Source: Zantedeschia hybrid cultivar
Lineage: Eukaryota; Streptophyta; Magnoliopsida; Alismatales; Araceae
Direction: 5' to 3'
NCBI GenBank assembly: GCA_030544215.1
Contig: JARZZO010000005.1
Span: 81,187,024 to 81,251,023 of the forward strand
DNA length: 64,000 nucleotides
Below the pieces are notes generated by a model, which worked only from the letters and a program-made list of their open reading frames with translations, was not told the DNA's origin and made no database searches. Positions within the stretch are counted from its first letter, which is position 1; the number at the start of each line of letters is the position of its first letter. Made by a program: the position numbers and the translations under genes. This document shows positions 22,201 through 34,743 of this stretch, piece after piece.

Positions 22201-24921
22201 ACACCTAGTTAAATAACAGTTTCTTTGTTAATTTTTTAGTCGTGCTTATTCTCCAATTATGTTTGTGTTTAATTTCTGAAAAAGAAAAGAAAAAAAAAAG
22301 ATTTGTTTAATTAGAGTAATCCTATTTTTAAGTAACATTAGTTAACTTAGTTTTAGTTTAATTAAGTAATTAGTTCCCTTAAATTCTCACTTATTTTTAG
22401 ATTAATTAAAGTCCAAAGTTTTCAAAATTAAAATTCTATCTTCCTGTGGATCGACTCGGACTCATCATTATTAAATTTTCAAAATCTGATTTGAGTGAGC
22501 CGGATAAATTTAGATTGAACGTTTTCATGTGTTTAACGACGCACAATTCGAAACGATCATATACTTATTGAAGTATAAATCTGAAGCCTTTGAAAATTCA
22601 GAGAATTTAAGAATTAAGTAGAAAAACAAACAGGAAAGAGTATAAAAACCATCCGATCTGATCGGAGTGGTGAATACTTGAGTACTGAGTTCATTAAATA
22701 CTTAAAGGATAATGGTATCCTTTCTCAGCTTACACCTCCTTATACACCTCAGATGAATGGTGTATCAGAAAGGAGAAATTGTACATTAATGGAAATGGTG
22801 CGATCTATGATGAGCATGTCCAAATTACCAGTGTACTTATAGGGATATGCACTTAGCTCGGCTATGTATATCCTGAACAAGGTACCCAGCAAATCTGTTG
22901 AGACCACTCCATATGAGATATGGAATGGAAGGAAACTAGACCTTAAACATGTTAAAGTCTGGGGATGTCCTGCTCATGTTAAAAGACATGACGCAGATAA
23001 GCTGGAATCCAAAACTGACAAATGCAGATTTGTGGGATATCCAAAGGAAACTTATGGATATTACTTTTATCTTCCTGGTGAACAAAAGGTGTTTGTGGCC
23101 AGGAGAGCTGTCATTCTGGAAGAAGATTATATTCTCCAGAAGGACAGTGGGAGTAAAGTAACACTGGAAGAAATTCCAGACCCACAAACTGGGAATGGTT
23201 CATCAGATGAACCGTCAGTGTCTGAACCTGTTCAAACTGATACACAGGAATCTCGTAGGTCTGAAAGAGTACCTAAACCACCAGAAAGATATGTGGGACA
23301 TATTAATTTGGATGGTTCGAGGATACTCTATAATGAGGATGATGATCCTAAGACTTACCAGGAGGCCATTGAAAGTCCATAGGCCGGGAAATGGCGGGAA
23401 GCCATGAATTCTGAAATACAGTCCATGTACATCAACCAAGTTTGGAACTTGGTGGATTTACCCAATGGTATAGTACCTATCGGCTGCAAATGAATCTTTA
23501 AAAGAAAGATCGATGCAGATGGACATATTGAGACTTATAAAGTAAGATTAGTGGCAAAAGACTATCGTCAAAGACAAGATGTTGACTATGACAAAACATT
23601 TTCTCCCGTTGCTATGATTAAGTCCATCAGAATTCTTCTCGCCATTGCTGCCTACCATGATTATGAAATCTGGCAAATGGATGTGAAGACTGCCTTCCTC
23701 AATAGAAACCTTGAGGAGGAGGTGTATATAATGCAACCAGAAGGATTCACATCCAAAGAATCTCTAAACATGGTATGCAAGTTGCAAAGGTCCATTTATG
23801 AACTGAAGCAAGCTTCCCGAAGCTGGAACATAAGATTTGATGAGGCGATCAAATCTTATGGCTTCATTAAGAATGAAGATGAGCCCTGTGTATACAAGAA
23901 AAACAGTAGGAGCGCAATCACATTTCTGGTTCTTTACGTTGATGACATCCTACTCATTGGGAATGATGTAGAAATAATGTCATCAGTAAAGATATGGCTG
24001 TCAAAGAACTTCTCCATGAAGGATTTGGGAGAAGCATCTTACGTATTAGGAATACGAATCTATAAAGATAGATCAAGGAAGATGCTAGCTTTAACCCAAT
24101 CCATGTACATAGAAACCATTGTCAAAAGGTTTGGCATGGAAAATTCCAAGAGAGGTCTCATACCGATGAGACATGGAATTTCACTTTCTAAAGGTCAGTC
24201 TCCCAAGACACCTGAAGAGAGGGTTGTGATGGATAAAGTCCCCTATGCTTCTGCCATAGGGTCCATCATGTATGCCATGCTATGTACCAGACCTGATGTA
24301 GCATATGCTCTAAGTGTTACGAGCAAACATCAGGCAGATCCAGGTGATGAACACTGGAAGGCTGTGAAATGCATCCTTAAGTACTTGAGAAGGACTAAGG
24401 ATCTATTTTTAATCTATGGAGGAGGAGACTTAAAGCTGCAAGGATATACTGACTCGAGTTTTCAGGCTGATCCTGACGACAACAAGTCAACATCAGGTTT
24501 TATTTTCACATTCAACGGGAGAGCAGTGAGCTGGAAAAGTTCCAAGCAGGAAACCACTGCTGATTTGACAACGGAAGCCGAGTATATTGCTGCTACTGAA
24601 GCCGCCAAGGAAGCTGTATGGATGAAGAAATTCATCGGCGATCTTGGTGTGGTGGAAAGCATACCTGGTCCCGTCCCACTACTGTGTGACAACAATGGGG
24701 CGATTGCTCAAGCGAAAGAGTCGGGGTCTCATCAGAAGTCGAAGCACATTCTGCGGCCCTTTCATCTGATCAGAGAGATTATAGTTCGAGGAGATGTTGT
24801 GGTGGAAAGAGTTCCCTCAGCCGACAACATAGCAGATCCACTTACAAAGCCTTTGTCTCAAAATGTTTTTGAGCGTCACTTAGAGAATATGGGTATTCTG
24901 TATAAAAGTGATTGGCTTTAG
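19238..24921 (+). pseudogene. Copia Gag-Pol polyprotein of C1, multiply broken
   Basis: The gag (UBN2-type) spans 19238 to about 19880; a CCHC knuckle (CFYCHQKGYWKRNC) lies near 19920-19965. The protease motif VLDTGCVSH is near 20070, GAG-pre-integrase near 20450, and the integrase core (HSDVCGP) near 20660. After solo LTR F the integrase resumes (RSDRSGEYLS near 22660; PQMNGVSERRNCTL near 22750). RT (YVDDILLIGND, 23938-23970) and RNase H run uninterrupted from 23551 to 24921. Stops occur at 19546, 19681, 20110, 20746, about 22840, 23380 and about 23491, plus a frameshift near 22610. Most stops replace expected Trp or Gln codons. It is a dead copy. Confidence 0.87.
20758..22559 (+). mobile_element. 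Solo LTR F (about 1.8 kb) inside copia integrase
   Basis: It starts TGATAAAG and ends CGATCA (TG...CA), flanked by a perfect 5-bp target duplication TATAC (20753-20757 and 22560-22564). Removing it plus one duplication rejoins the integrase reading YVYLLKYKSEAF. No coding domain, primer site or second LTR is present, so it is a solo LTR left by recombination. The GC-rich middle (21270-22060) holds overlapping ORFs and a short tandem repeat near 21600-21690; these look like chance ORFs. The phrase CCTGTGGATCGACTCGGA near the end recalls Athila-type LTRs, but lineage is unproven. Confidence 0.88.
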
Positions 24922-24935
24922 TCCAAGTGGGAGAT

Positions 24936-26483
24936 TGTTAGTATTAGATAGTCTCAAAGCCAATCCGATACTGTGTACTTATTCAAATTATTAATAAATG
25001 GTAATAATTCATTGTGTGTAATTAATTCGATCTGTGTTTATCGTATCACGATGAAGTCCATGAACATGTGCAATAGTCTTCGGATTATGATGAGATCATA
25101 ATTACGGGACCGAAGACTTATAAACACATGTTCTTAATTGTTCCTAGTCATAGGATGTTTGAGATAAGACATCGAACATCCGGATAGACTAGTATAGGTT
25201 ACTTCAGCTCATATGATGAGGGTGACTGATCCCATAAGTCACTTGTATGGAGACACTATGCTAAACCTATAGGTGCTCATTGGTGAATGAGTTCACTGAA
25301 CTGATCCGACTATGAATCGTTAGATGGTAATCACCTCACTGTTAACCGGCTCGATTCATTTATCACGGTTGCGTGGATGATCCTTGGGCCTGAGACTCCA
25401 AAGATATCTTGTTGGTAGGTTTCTGAGCTTTGACCTTGACGAACGAATCCCTAACCATGGGTTATCAATAAGTCAAGCGATCGGGTTCAGGGAAATGCCC
25501 TCGAAGGTAATTGTGTGTTCAATACGGGATCATCCGCTCTCAGTAGTTTGAGAGAGAATGTTCCGGGAATGATGCGCTTAAAGTCCCTGGTCAGGGCGAA
25601 CTCTGTAATCGATAAGGAGTTATTAGATTCAGATTAGCGGCATCTGATTCAAGTGAATCGACCAAATAGGGTTTAACAGTAAACCATGCCCTAGGTCTAT
25701 TCGGGAACATTGTACGGATGAAGGATTATATCCGCGCGCTAACCGATGACAGAAAGGTTCCAATAGAGGGTTGCGATAACCCCAGTGCCATCCAGGATCA
25801 CGCGACGTTGCTTGGCATCCAACGTGATCAGCAGTGCGTCCGAATTTATTGTGGGACATTAAATTCGGCTGATCAATTGAATATAAGGATATTAATTAAT
25901 TCAGTGGGTCAGTAAAGGGTTACTGGACTTAATGGGCTATTAATTGGACTGGTATTTGGGCCTAGAGGGTCACACGCAAATGGTTTTCAAGTCGATGGAT
26001 AATCCGACAGGATTTCGGATAAGTCTGGATTTTTATGAAAAACCGCAAACTGACTTATTATAAAAGAACGGATTCTACGTCTGGGGCCAGCAACCCTCAC
26101 CTAGCCGTCATTCGTTCTTTCTCCCTTTCTCTCTCTTCTGGGCGTGCGGTTCCCAACTGCTCCACCTTCCGTACGACGGGGATTCCAAATCCGCATGTCG
26201 CGGCGGATTACGCAGCCAGACGGGATCTACGAACGCCGCAGCGAGCGAGGAAGCGAGGACGATCCATAGCGAGGAGAACCGCGTGGATACCGCTAGAGGT
26301 CGGGCATCTGCGCGACTTGCGGCATCGCTCCGACGGAACCGGAGAACAGATGCGGATTCGAATCCGTGCAAGGTAAATTCGATTTACACCCGTTTTATTT
26401 TTAGGATCGAAACGGGAGATCCGATCGCGAATATTTTGTTCCGCTGCGTTTTAGGATCGGATCCCGACACAACAATCCCAACA
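24936..26483 (+). repeat. 3' LTR of copia element C1
   Basis: It begins TGTTAGTATTAG immediately after the polypurine tract and ends CCCAACA, 1548 bp. It is homologous to LTR fragments G1, G2 and G3 in the right block, so all belong to one family. Small ORFs inside are not genes. Confidence 0.88.
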
Positions 26484-29140
26484 CTGAGCACCATCACCAC
26501 ATTGGCGATCCATTCTGGATGATGCACCTCTCGGAGATGTCCCGCATTCAGACCCTTTTGCACTTCGGCTTGGATGGCCATTCTCCTTTCTTGGTTGAAG
26601 ATGCGCCGCTTCTACTTGACCGGAGGTTGATTCGGATTGACATGCAACCGATGCTCTGCTACCTCCGGGTCGACTCCGGGCATATCCGAGGGAGACCAGG
26701 CAAAGACGTCGAGGTTCTCCTTCAGGAAGCTGACAAGTCTCTCGGCTTCGGCTTTCTCAAGGCCAGAACCTATCATCAGCGTTCGGCCTTCTCCTCCTTG
26801 AACTGGGATAGTTACAAGCTCTTCTCCTGGAGATGCTTCGGCCGAAGATTCGATCGAAAGGGATTCAGCCACAGCCTTCCCTTTTACTGAGATCATATAG
26901 CACTGTCTAGCTACTTCTTGATTCCCTTTCACCTCGCCGACTCTATGACTGGTATGGAACTTCAGTTTTTGATGGTAGGACGAAGGCACAACTCCAATTC
27001 CTCCCATCAGCCTTCGGCCAAAAATGGCGTTGTAGGCTGAATCAATTTTCACGACGGCAAAATCCGTCTCAATAGTTAATTGCCTTGGTGCTGTGCCGAG
27101 GGTCACGGATACTCAGACGATGCCTTCCATCCGACAGGGTGCACCATTAAAACCGAACAGGGGCCCCCGGTGAGGCTTCATATCAGCTCCGGTCAAACCC
27201 ATTTTTAAGAAACAGTCATAAAAAAGCACATTGGGTGCGCTCCCATTATCAACAAAGATACGATGGACATCCTAGTTTTTTGTACAACATTTACAACAAA
27301 GGCATCATCGTAAGGGACCTGAACGTCAGTCAGATCCTCCTGGCCGAAGACGATGTCTTCTTGACGAGGTCGTTTCGGCCTAGCGTCGATCGCCGCTACA
27401 TCTGACGTCGCCTCAGCACGACGACGTCGTGATCCCTCTCCCGGTCCTCTAGATATCATCATGATTGACCCGGTGCTAGGTCGCTGATGTGATGCTTCTG
27501 CCAGGGCCGAAGCAGCTTTCGACTAAGGTGGTGCTTCTTTATCCGGGAGTTAGGGTTGTCTTGGCGCTGCAGGGGCGTCTCGGCTCTGCCGCAGCTGAGG
27601 TTGCACTCGTCGATATTGCGGCAGGCGGCCTTCCCGGATGAGGCGATCAATCTCCTCCCGAAGGTGCCGACATTCGTCAGTTGAATGCCTAATTTCCCGA
27701 TGGTACTCAAAATATTTTCGGGAGTCCCTTCGGCGAGGGTCAGTTCTGATGCGCTCAGGCTGCCGAAACATACCTTTCACCTCCATGAGCATCCGGGAGG
27801 GTGGAGCAGGTAGTGGCAGATACCACTGCTACGGATCTCGACGCTTGTCTCAGCCCCATTCTTCTCTACGGTATCTCTTGCGAGAGGGTTCATGATCTTC
27901 AGGGCGAAGACGTGCCGCTGGCGGGGTAATAGCCGATACTGTCTCGGCAACACTTTTGCCCTTGGACATCATCAGGGCCTCCCGGTTGATATATTTATGG
28001 GCCCGAGCCACCAAGTCCTGGAAGGTAGGAGGATGACGCTTCCCGATAGAGCTGAGAAGCCCCTCGTCTGTGCATCCGTTGATGATGGCTGAGACCGCAA
28101 TCAAGCTGTCCAAGTTCGGAATCTGAGCTGCTTCGGTTCGGAACCTGATAAAGTATTCTTGAAGAGTCTCGGTCGGCCCTTGCCGAATGGTAAGTAGACT
28201 GGCCGAGGTTTTACATTGCCGAGTGGCATCATAGAATTGCTCGATAAATAATTGGTCTAATTGTACTAAAGAATGAATAGAATTAGGAGCCAATGTTCAA
28301 ACCAAGTTGAAGCTGTTTTTTCTAGAGTGAGGGGGAAGAGACGGCAGCGGACTACCTCAGAAATCCCTCGGACGGAGAGGTAAGAGTTAAATCTCTAGAA
28401 ATGGCAGACTGGATCTGTCATTCCATCATACAGAGGACCTTTTGGTAACTTGAAGTTGGAAAGTACCTCAATGGCCAGAAGCTCCGGAGAGAAAGGAGTC
28501 TGTTCCAGGATGGTGCTGGCGAGAGGTGCTCCATATGGCCGGGAGACCATCTGCTGCATTTCCTTCCTCATCTCTGTTAATCTCCGATCCAGCTCCGGAG
28601 TGGTTGAAGTAGCGGCCGAATGCCCTTCGGCCTCGGTCAGATGAAATCCGGACGAAGCATTGTCCTGCTCCGTCATAATATGACTGGTGCGAGGAATTCG
28701 GCCTTGCGGCCCGAATGGTTCGCTGCGCGCCGAAGCTGCTTCGTTGTGAAACGCCCGCGAGGGCGTTGGTTGTCCCTTCGCAGGCTGAGTAGCAGGGCAG
28801 TATTGAGAAAGAGGCGGCACCTGCTGTGCAGGCTGATTCAGCAACCCCATATGCTGGGCGATAGCAGAAACCATATCCCGCAACGGTGCCAAAGAAGTAA
28901 CAGTAGCGGCTATTGTGGCCACTTGCTGTTGGAGTTCCTCCACTTGGTCGTCCCTGGGAGCGAGAGGCTCCGGTATTGCTGGGAGGACGGAACCTTGCGA
29001 AAGGACGGACGAAGCACCTTCGGCGTAGAGTGACTGCGCCGGAGTCGCTCGCGTCTCCGCCTCATTTTGGCCGGATCGTCTGGTCACTGGTCGATGAGAC
29101 ATGGCTATAACGCTTCTTTCCCACAGGCGGCACCAAGTGA
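26484..29140 (-). pseudogene. Gag-Pro-RT fragment of gypsy element D, cut by C1
   Basis: Read leftward from ATG 29102 (MSHRPVTRRSG). The gag N-terminus reaches about 28400, a gag core (about 28300-27850: SIHSLVQLDQLFIEQFYDA), a CHHC-type knuckle (EYHREIRHSTDEC, about 27715-27680), a protease-like VDNGSAPNVLF (about 27260-27220), the protease-RT linker (27106-26612) and the RT start (HHPEWIANVVMV, about 26525-26490). The frame is interrupted at about 28395, 27850, 27550, 27290 and 27110. The RT is cut at 26484 by the C1 LTR; the rest of D must lie left of the window. The layout suggests another Tat-like gypsy element, older than A and B. Confidence 0.8.
29125..29135 (-). other. Primer-binding site of element D
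   Basis: On the minus strand TGGTGCCGCCT follows the LTR end (GGCTACA) by five bases. It resembles the TGGCGCCG-type primer sites common in plant gypsy elements. Confidence 0.55.
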
Positions 29141-29760
29141 TGTAGCCGAAGCTATCACTAATAGATTCCGAGGGCAAAATCCTGATGTGAACCGAAAGAC
29201 CAGTTACCGAAGCGGACCCGGGCGAAGAAGTTGGCGAAGAATCAAGCCGAGACTCATGCGAGAAGAAGAACCAGTTAGCGAGGGTCCTAGGTTTCGGCAC
29301 AGGAGAACTCCCTCCGATGGTTAAGTCAGCCTCTGAGGAATACTTAATTTTAGAAGTAAGTAAAGAAGAAGCTTGAGTGCTTAAGGTGTACCTTTTCCGC
29401 AATGAATAGCCTTCTTTTTATAGCAGAGGATGGAGGTTCTCTTCTTGTTGCAGCTGATATAGGACTATTTTGGGGTTTGAGAGGAAATTGCCGAAATATC
29501 CCGTTAATAGGCCGATGGCTAGATAGCAGTTAATCGGAATGGGCCGAGCCTATTTCGGCCTATTATTTGCTATGACTGGGCCGAATACGGTTGTTAACAG
29601 AGCCCACCGCTTGGGCCGAATCTGTACCATTTCAATAAGGCGCCTGGGCCGTTTCTGTTCGATTGACTTGATGGACCGAATGTGATTCGGCTCTTTCTCT
29701 TACTTTGGGCCGGCCCCCTAGTGTTGGGCCTAATCGGATTCTCCCCCGTCAATCCCCATT
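29141..29760 (-). repeat. 5' LTR of element D (outer border uncertain)
   Basis: The inner end is set by GGCTACA next to the primer site. A TATA box (TATAAAAA, minus strand) lies at 29422-29415. The repeated word GGCCGAA occurs through the interval. The outer end could not be fixed; it may lie anywhere up to about 29950. Confidence 0.45.
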
Positions 29761-29950
29761 CCAAGCCGTTCTGACCGAGTCCAAACTTCCGGAAAAATCT
29801 GTTTATCCCAATATGAAAATTGGAAAAGCTAAATCTTTTTTGTGTCACAATCCATTGATTTACAAGATCTAAGTGTTGGTTGAAATGAACCTGTACAGAC
29901 ATGAAAACGGCAAGTCGTTTTAGTCTCATATCAAATGTTATAAAAATAGA

Positions 29951-32014
29951 CGTTTGCTTATAAGCGAAGTTTAATTTTTTTTCCAGTGAAGATCATTTTT
30001 TAAGAAAAAAGACAAAATTTCACCTCTGTTCTAGAGAGAATGCCACCAATTTAGGGATCTTTTTCTGGACTTGTAGATTAATGACCTTGCACTGCCACTG
30101 GCCTATGTGCGTATAATGGGTAGGGCGAAGATTAGGTTTAATACAATGCAAGGCCAGGCCCATTAACAAATATCAAGCTCAAACTAGATCTAAAATTTAT
30201 TCTTTGAGAAACACTTTCTGTAATGGCTTTAGGTATAAAAGTAAAGCTGCCATCCGATCGAGTGGATTAGGCAATGCATGGTTGTTGTATGATCTTGTAA
30301 GAAATTTAGTTCCGCAGTACTGCAACGCCCAGGGAGGCATTGCAGCAAGTACCTCTTATTTTTGTATGGTCAAGCCCGCTATTGCTTTAGGTAATTTCGG
30401 ACATGGGACCAAGTTCAATAGTGAATTTTTTAGGAGTTTCTTATTATTATTAAAATAACCATATATATATTGTATTATGTTTAACTTAGAATAGAAACTC
30501 TTTTAAAGGTCATATCTTTCACAAAAGAGAAATAACCCGATATAGCATATGGATGTAATGTTGATGAAATGTTGGGTGAGTTTGGTCCCGGCTTTCCCTG
30601 TGCATGCATGTGAGGGGCACCTGCCGAGCATGGCCACGGGGAGACGCGTGTACAGAACACGTCCAAAAGTCTCCCCATGCCAATCTTTTAATTTGGGAGG
30701 TCAAGTCTGAAACGTAATCAACGTTTGGACTCTTCTTAGTTTCACTGCCCCACCCACCTTTTTTGGTTTTTGAATGCAGAATAGATAAGAGGATTTGACA
30801 AATGCTAAACTTGCTAAGTGTTTTATATCATTTCTCTCTCCAACACCTCCAAGCAATTAAGCTCCTCATCAGGTATAGGATTCATTTTAGCTTCTGAACA
30901 AGTCCAGGTTCTTAATATATCATATCTGAGTAATACGTGTGTCATACCGCACAACTCTATACGGTTAGATTACATAGTCAACTTAGTCGGCTGATCGAAT
31001 TGATATATCATAATATTTCATTTGATAAATACGTATTCGATTGACAAATATGATTTTTAATTGATAAATAAATATTTTTATTAACAAATACGTGATCAAT
31101 TTGATCAACTAAACGATCCAACATCAAGTGTTACTCATTATGTTTTCGTCCAGAGCGTTGCCATTGGACGGAAGGGTAATAATATTTATGTAAATATATA
31201 TATATATATATGTATATACACACACACGTAATATTGACATGAAAGGTGAAGGTGGGGATTCGCATGCATGTTGCAAGATTAGGGATACCAAAACCATTAG
31301 CCCCCATCAGCTACACTCACAACTTCATTAAGAATTCGTAACAACTGGATATACATCACGGCGGCGCAAGTGCATTCTTTCGTCAACCATGGTAACAACC
31401 AATCCATTTCATTAATACTTTAATGGATCCCTGAATCACTGATAAGTAATTATTGTAACTTATAAGTGGAGCACAAAAGTGCACTAGCTAGCAGTATGCC
31501 ACTGCATGCAACCACACGTACCTCAATGCATGTGCGGCTCAATGATCATATATACTCTTATCCTATGTTCATCACATCTGGGGCAATAATAATTAATAAT
31601 AATAATAATTTAGGTAAATAACTAACTAGAGATACATTATAGTTTGGATGTATATATGAAAAACTATATACAATAATTACAAGCAGGAAAAGAATTAAGG
31701 AAAATTGTGCTGGCCTTATTATTCTTCGTTAAAATATAGGGTCCAATTGTTCTCGTGTAAAATAGACCACATGAAAAGTGTTTTCCAAAAAGTATATTAG
31801 AATTACATTTTGGTATTAACATTAGCTGGAATTAGTATTGACATTAATACCTATTGTTGTGTAGACCCTTTGGTATATATTGCGTTGTACCTGATGTTTT
31901 GATTTAGGAATTACGGCGAATAGCTCTTTATGCACTGCAGAAATTCATGCATTTAAATATCTGAACCAAAAAAAAATTGCATAAAAATTGCATTTAGTCG
32001 ATGATATTGATAGG
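29951..32014. other. Intergenic host DNA, no gene seen
   Basis: The sequence is AT-rich with no ORF that looks coding. Simple repeats occur: a TA/CA run at about 31194-31228 and an AAT run near 31593-31610. ORFs at 30204-30458 and 30481-30704 have no recognisable motif. Confidence 0.5.
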
Positions 32015-32171
32015 TGTCACAATCTCTTTTATAATTTTTGAAAACTAGGCTAGCTAACACAGTAATTAGGGGCAACAGAGGAAGGCAAATTCAACCATAA
32101 GACCCCGGGTTCGAAACTCGGCACAGTCACCAAATTACACACGAAGAAGGGAAAGTCGGTCTCTCCTGCCA
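32015..32171 (+). mobile_element. SINE-like repeat, copy 1
   Basis: This repeat is shared with 35708-35828. It contains a good RNA polymerase III B-box (GGTTCGAAACTC, 32109-32120) and an A-box-like TAGCTAACACAGTAATTAGG about 50 bases upstream, so it may be tRNA-derived. No poly(A) tail or target duplication was identified. Confidence 0.45.
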
Positions 32172-32195
32172 GAGACCTTTTATTATGTTAATAAT

Positions 32196-32940
32196 GTTTT
32201 AACTGTGCTTAATATAATAAAACTTTTATTATGTTAATTAATTAACCTGGGAACACTCAATCGGCGCGTGATGTTGGAGGATGTAACCTAACAGATCTAC
32301 ATATCTCTTAAGAAAATAAGCATAAATCAACCATATCAGTAGTGACAAAAAGAAAAAAGAAATCTGAATTGGAGTTGTTTGACCTACGATGAACCACTTT
32401 CCATCCTACAGGGAGAAGAAATTAGCTGTAGTATGATGGAGCAACATTATTCCAGTGGCACGTGAGAGCTTTTGATCACTCGCTCGGACTACCATATATA
32501 TTTTTTTGTTTTTTTTTTTCTACTTGCAACGATTGGCTTCCCTCCTTCCTAGTCGTCGGGCGCCTGCACGTGGGATATTCCATCTGCCAGCCCTTCGGCT
32601 GTCGCCCATACAACACGAGAATATAACAGACTGGAACGGGGCGATGATGTTCCCTCCGCACGTGCAAACTACCCACTTTCACAGTTGGCCCTTCCCCAAT
32701 AGTCCCTGCAAAGTGCAATCTTACAATACTCCTATCTCTATTCTTGTTTTTTCCAAAAAAGAAAAATAGTGCAATTTGATCCTTGCTTTTACGTGTTATT
32801 ATCTTGTGAAATTATCCAAAATGAATGTATAAAGGTTAAGTTATTGAAAAATGAGTAATACTTACTGCAATACTTCTTCCCTTTACAAACTGCAATGGAG
32901 CATTACAGTGGGTTAAAAAAATTATTTTTTTAGGTGGTCA
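32196..32940 (+). repeat. Segmental duplication, left copy
   Basis: It is colinear and same-strand with 62484-63418. Long near-identical runs include the block from AACCTGGGAACACTCAATCG to the end of the indel-separated block near 32800. There are indels: copy 2 has about 330 bp more near 62665-62990, and copy 1 has about 100 bp more near 32475-32575. The right part lies about 1.2 kb upstream of the RCI2 gene. Confidence 0.8.
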
Positions 32941-33906
32941 GATATTTACGACACACTGAATGAAGGAAAAAAATATCGTGAGGAAAACACCATTTTACGC
33001 CCGTTTATGACACACCAAACGACACCTTATCGTCAATTGATATTAGTTAGATATGAATAGTACTTATGCTGCTATATATCTTAAATCTTATAAACCGCAT
33101 GCATGTAACTCTTTTTGATTGGGGTCAATAGCTTAATTTGAGTGGGCCACCTAGAGCCCGTGTGGATCAAATTTAGGTCGGGTTGGATTTAGAGTTCGGA
33201 AGCGTCTAACCTGACCCAGTTTGTTTGGGTTGGAGAGTCGGATAATCTGACTCTAACCAAAGTGATAATCTAAATCTAACCTAAGTGCAACTTTAGTGTA
33301 TGTGAATGATAATTTAAATTGCTAGAACGTGTTGCATCTACTTTATTAGGGTACGTAGATGAATAGTTTTACTTAACTGTTTGAATACAAAATTTTGATA
33401 GTGGGAAAGAGAAATTGAGAGTATATATATGTAGTTAAGATTACTCATGAGGTAAGTTTAAGTTGAGACATTATTGATTAAAGTAAGCTAAAGTCAGAGG
33501 AGTCAAACTAAAACTGAGACTGAGATGAGTTAAAGGTGAAGATCTTTTAAGACAGATAGATCGATCATTGAGTTGTGGCCTTGGTTTCAAAAAGAGCGAT
33601 GCCAGCATGATGATTAAGTTTTCCCAATTTTCTTATCCTGCTATAAGGAGAAGTCTAAGTTGAAGACTTTTCACAAATTTACCCACTACCGTTACCTTTA
33701 ACTTTTGCATCTAAGTCAATTAAGTACAATTAAATATACCCACGTCAGATGGGTAAACAAATTAGGGGGGGATGGTGGCAATTAAGCGAACCTCCTGTGG
33801 GGGCAGGACAGCGAAGCGGACGCGCAGAAGAATCCAATGGACTCACTTACTTGTGGGGTTGGCCACGACAGCACGCCGCCTCCTTACCACTTCATTAGTT
33901 CCCGTC
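32941..33906. other. Upstream region of the RCI2 gene
   Basis: No ORF of note. AT-rich sequence gives way to a GC-richer stretch near 33770-33890. A CACGTCA motif at about 33741 is a possible bZIP site. Confidence 0.4.
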
Positions 33907-33914
33907 TATAAAAT
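33907..33914 (+). promoter_or_regulatory. Candidate TATA box of the RCI2 gene
   Basis: TATAAAAT stands about 250 bp before the ATG. The following leader has a long CT repeat (about 34019-34040), typical of plant 5' leaders. Confidence 0.5.
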
Positions 33915-34165
33915 CTAGCCAGCCTTCCACTGGGGATCCAACAACTCCCTTCTCTTCGGGTGCTCGCTCTGCTGTCTCTGTGGGTGGGTTCTCCTGCCCG
34001 CCTCCTCTAATCCTCCCCGTCTCTCTCTCTCTCTCTCTGTCCATCACATATATGATCATAGATATCTTCTGATCTCTCTCTAGCAGTCCAGGTTTGTAAA
34101 GGTTCGAGGGAGGAGGTAGATAACTAGCTTGCTCCATAACTTCCTCCCGGTGGTGGGGGATCAAT

Positions 34166-34743
34166 ATGGCGGACAGCACGGCTACTTGCATCGACATACT
34201 GTTGGCCATCATCCTTCCCCCTCTTGGCGTCTTCCTCAAGTTTGGATGCAAGGTACATACATATCTATTTGCGAAAAGCATACATGTAGATAGATCTATA
34301 CATATATATATAACAAAGAGAGTAAGTTGATTTGGGTTGGGTCGTTGATCGAGTTTTCCAGCGGGGGGCCAAAGTTTTGTGATCGATGCATGCATGAGAC
34401 ACGCACACACACATATAAGGGGAAGAATGTTCTTATGTATACTTTAACTTGCTGGTGAGGATGATGCCCTGGCTTCGTTTTGTGTCCGCCCGGCTGGTTT
34501 CTTTCTTAATTTGCTGTTTTCCGTATCTATGTTGGTAGCGCTCGCTCATATTACTTGTTATATATGTATGGTCTGGAATCGCCCGGCCCCTGGTGTGATT
34601 AATTACATAGGTATATATGGTATAAACGTTCCATTAATGAGGGGGGCTGTGGTGTGCAGGTGGAGTTTTGGATCTGCCTGGTGCTGACGCTGTTCGGGTA
34701 CCTCCCCGGCATCATCTACGCCGTGTATGCCATCACCAAGTAG
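34166..34743 (+). CDS. RCI2/PMP3 (LTI6-like) small hydrophobic membrane protein, two exons
   Basis: Exon 1 is 34166-34252 and exon 2 is 34660-34743, joined across a 407-bp GT-AG intron in phase 0. The product is 56 residues, the normal family size (52-58). It has two membrane helices: residues about 8-26 (IDILLAIILPPLGVF) and 31-53 (EFWICLVLTLFGYLPGIIYAV). The family signature LPPLGVF...GC...FWICL...GYLPGIIYA is complete. These proteolipids sit in the plasma membrane, influence membrane potential and ion homeostasis, and are often induced by cold, salt or ABA. Residue 29 is Lys at the exon junction where related proteins usually have Gly. Nothing suggests inactivation; the ATG context ATCAATATGGCG is acceptable. 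It is the only clear host gene in the window. Confidence 0.95.

Larger units (their letters stand above)
19238..26483 (+). mobile_element. Ty1/copia retrotransposon C1, 3' part (split by element A and solo LTR F)
   Basis: From 19238 the sequence reads as copia gag (NYLDWLKNLKIVLRSEQIAYV), then zinc knuckle, protease, integrase, RT and RNase H, then a polypurine tract (AGTGGGAGA, 24926-24934) and a 3' LTR. The gag N-terminus and 5' LTR must lie left of the window because element A inserted into gag. The RT/RNase H block resembles the Tork/TAR-type lineage from memory. C1 itself interrupts the RT of element D. Confidence 0.88.

Noticed and set aside
29594..29929. 111-residue minus-strand ORF as a host gene
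   Set aside because: It overlaps the presumed LTR or flank of element D and shows no motif.
32109..32120. B-box as part of a true tRNA gene
   Set aside because: No acceptor-stem pairing or anticodon arm could be built around it; a SINE-like repeat fits better.
33895..34410. 171-residue minus-strand ORF over RCI2 exon 1
   Set aside because: It is antisense to the RCI2 leader and first exon, with no domain; a shadow ORF.
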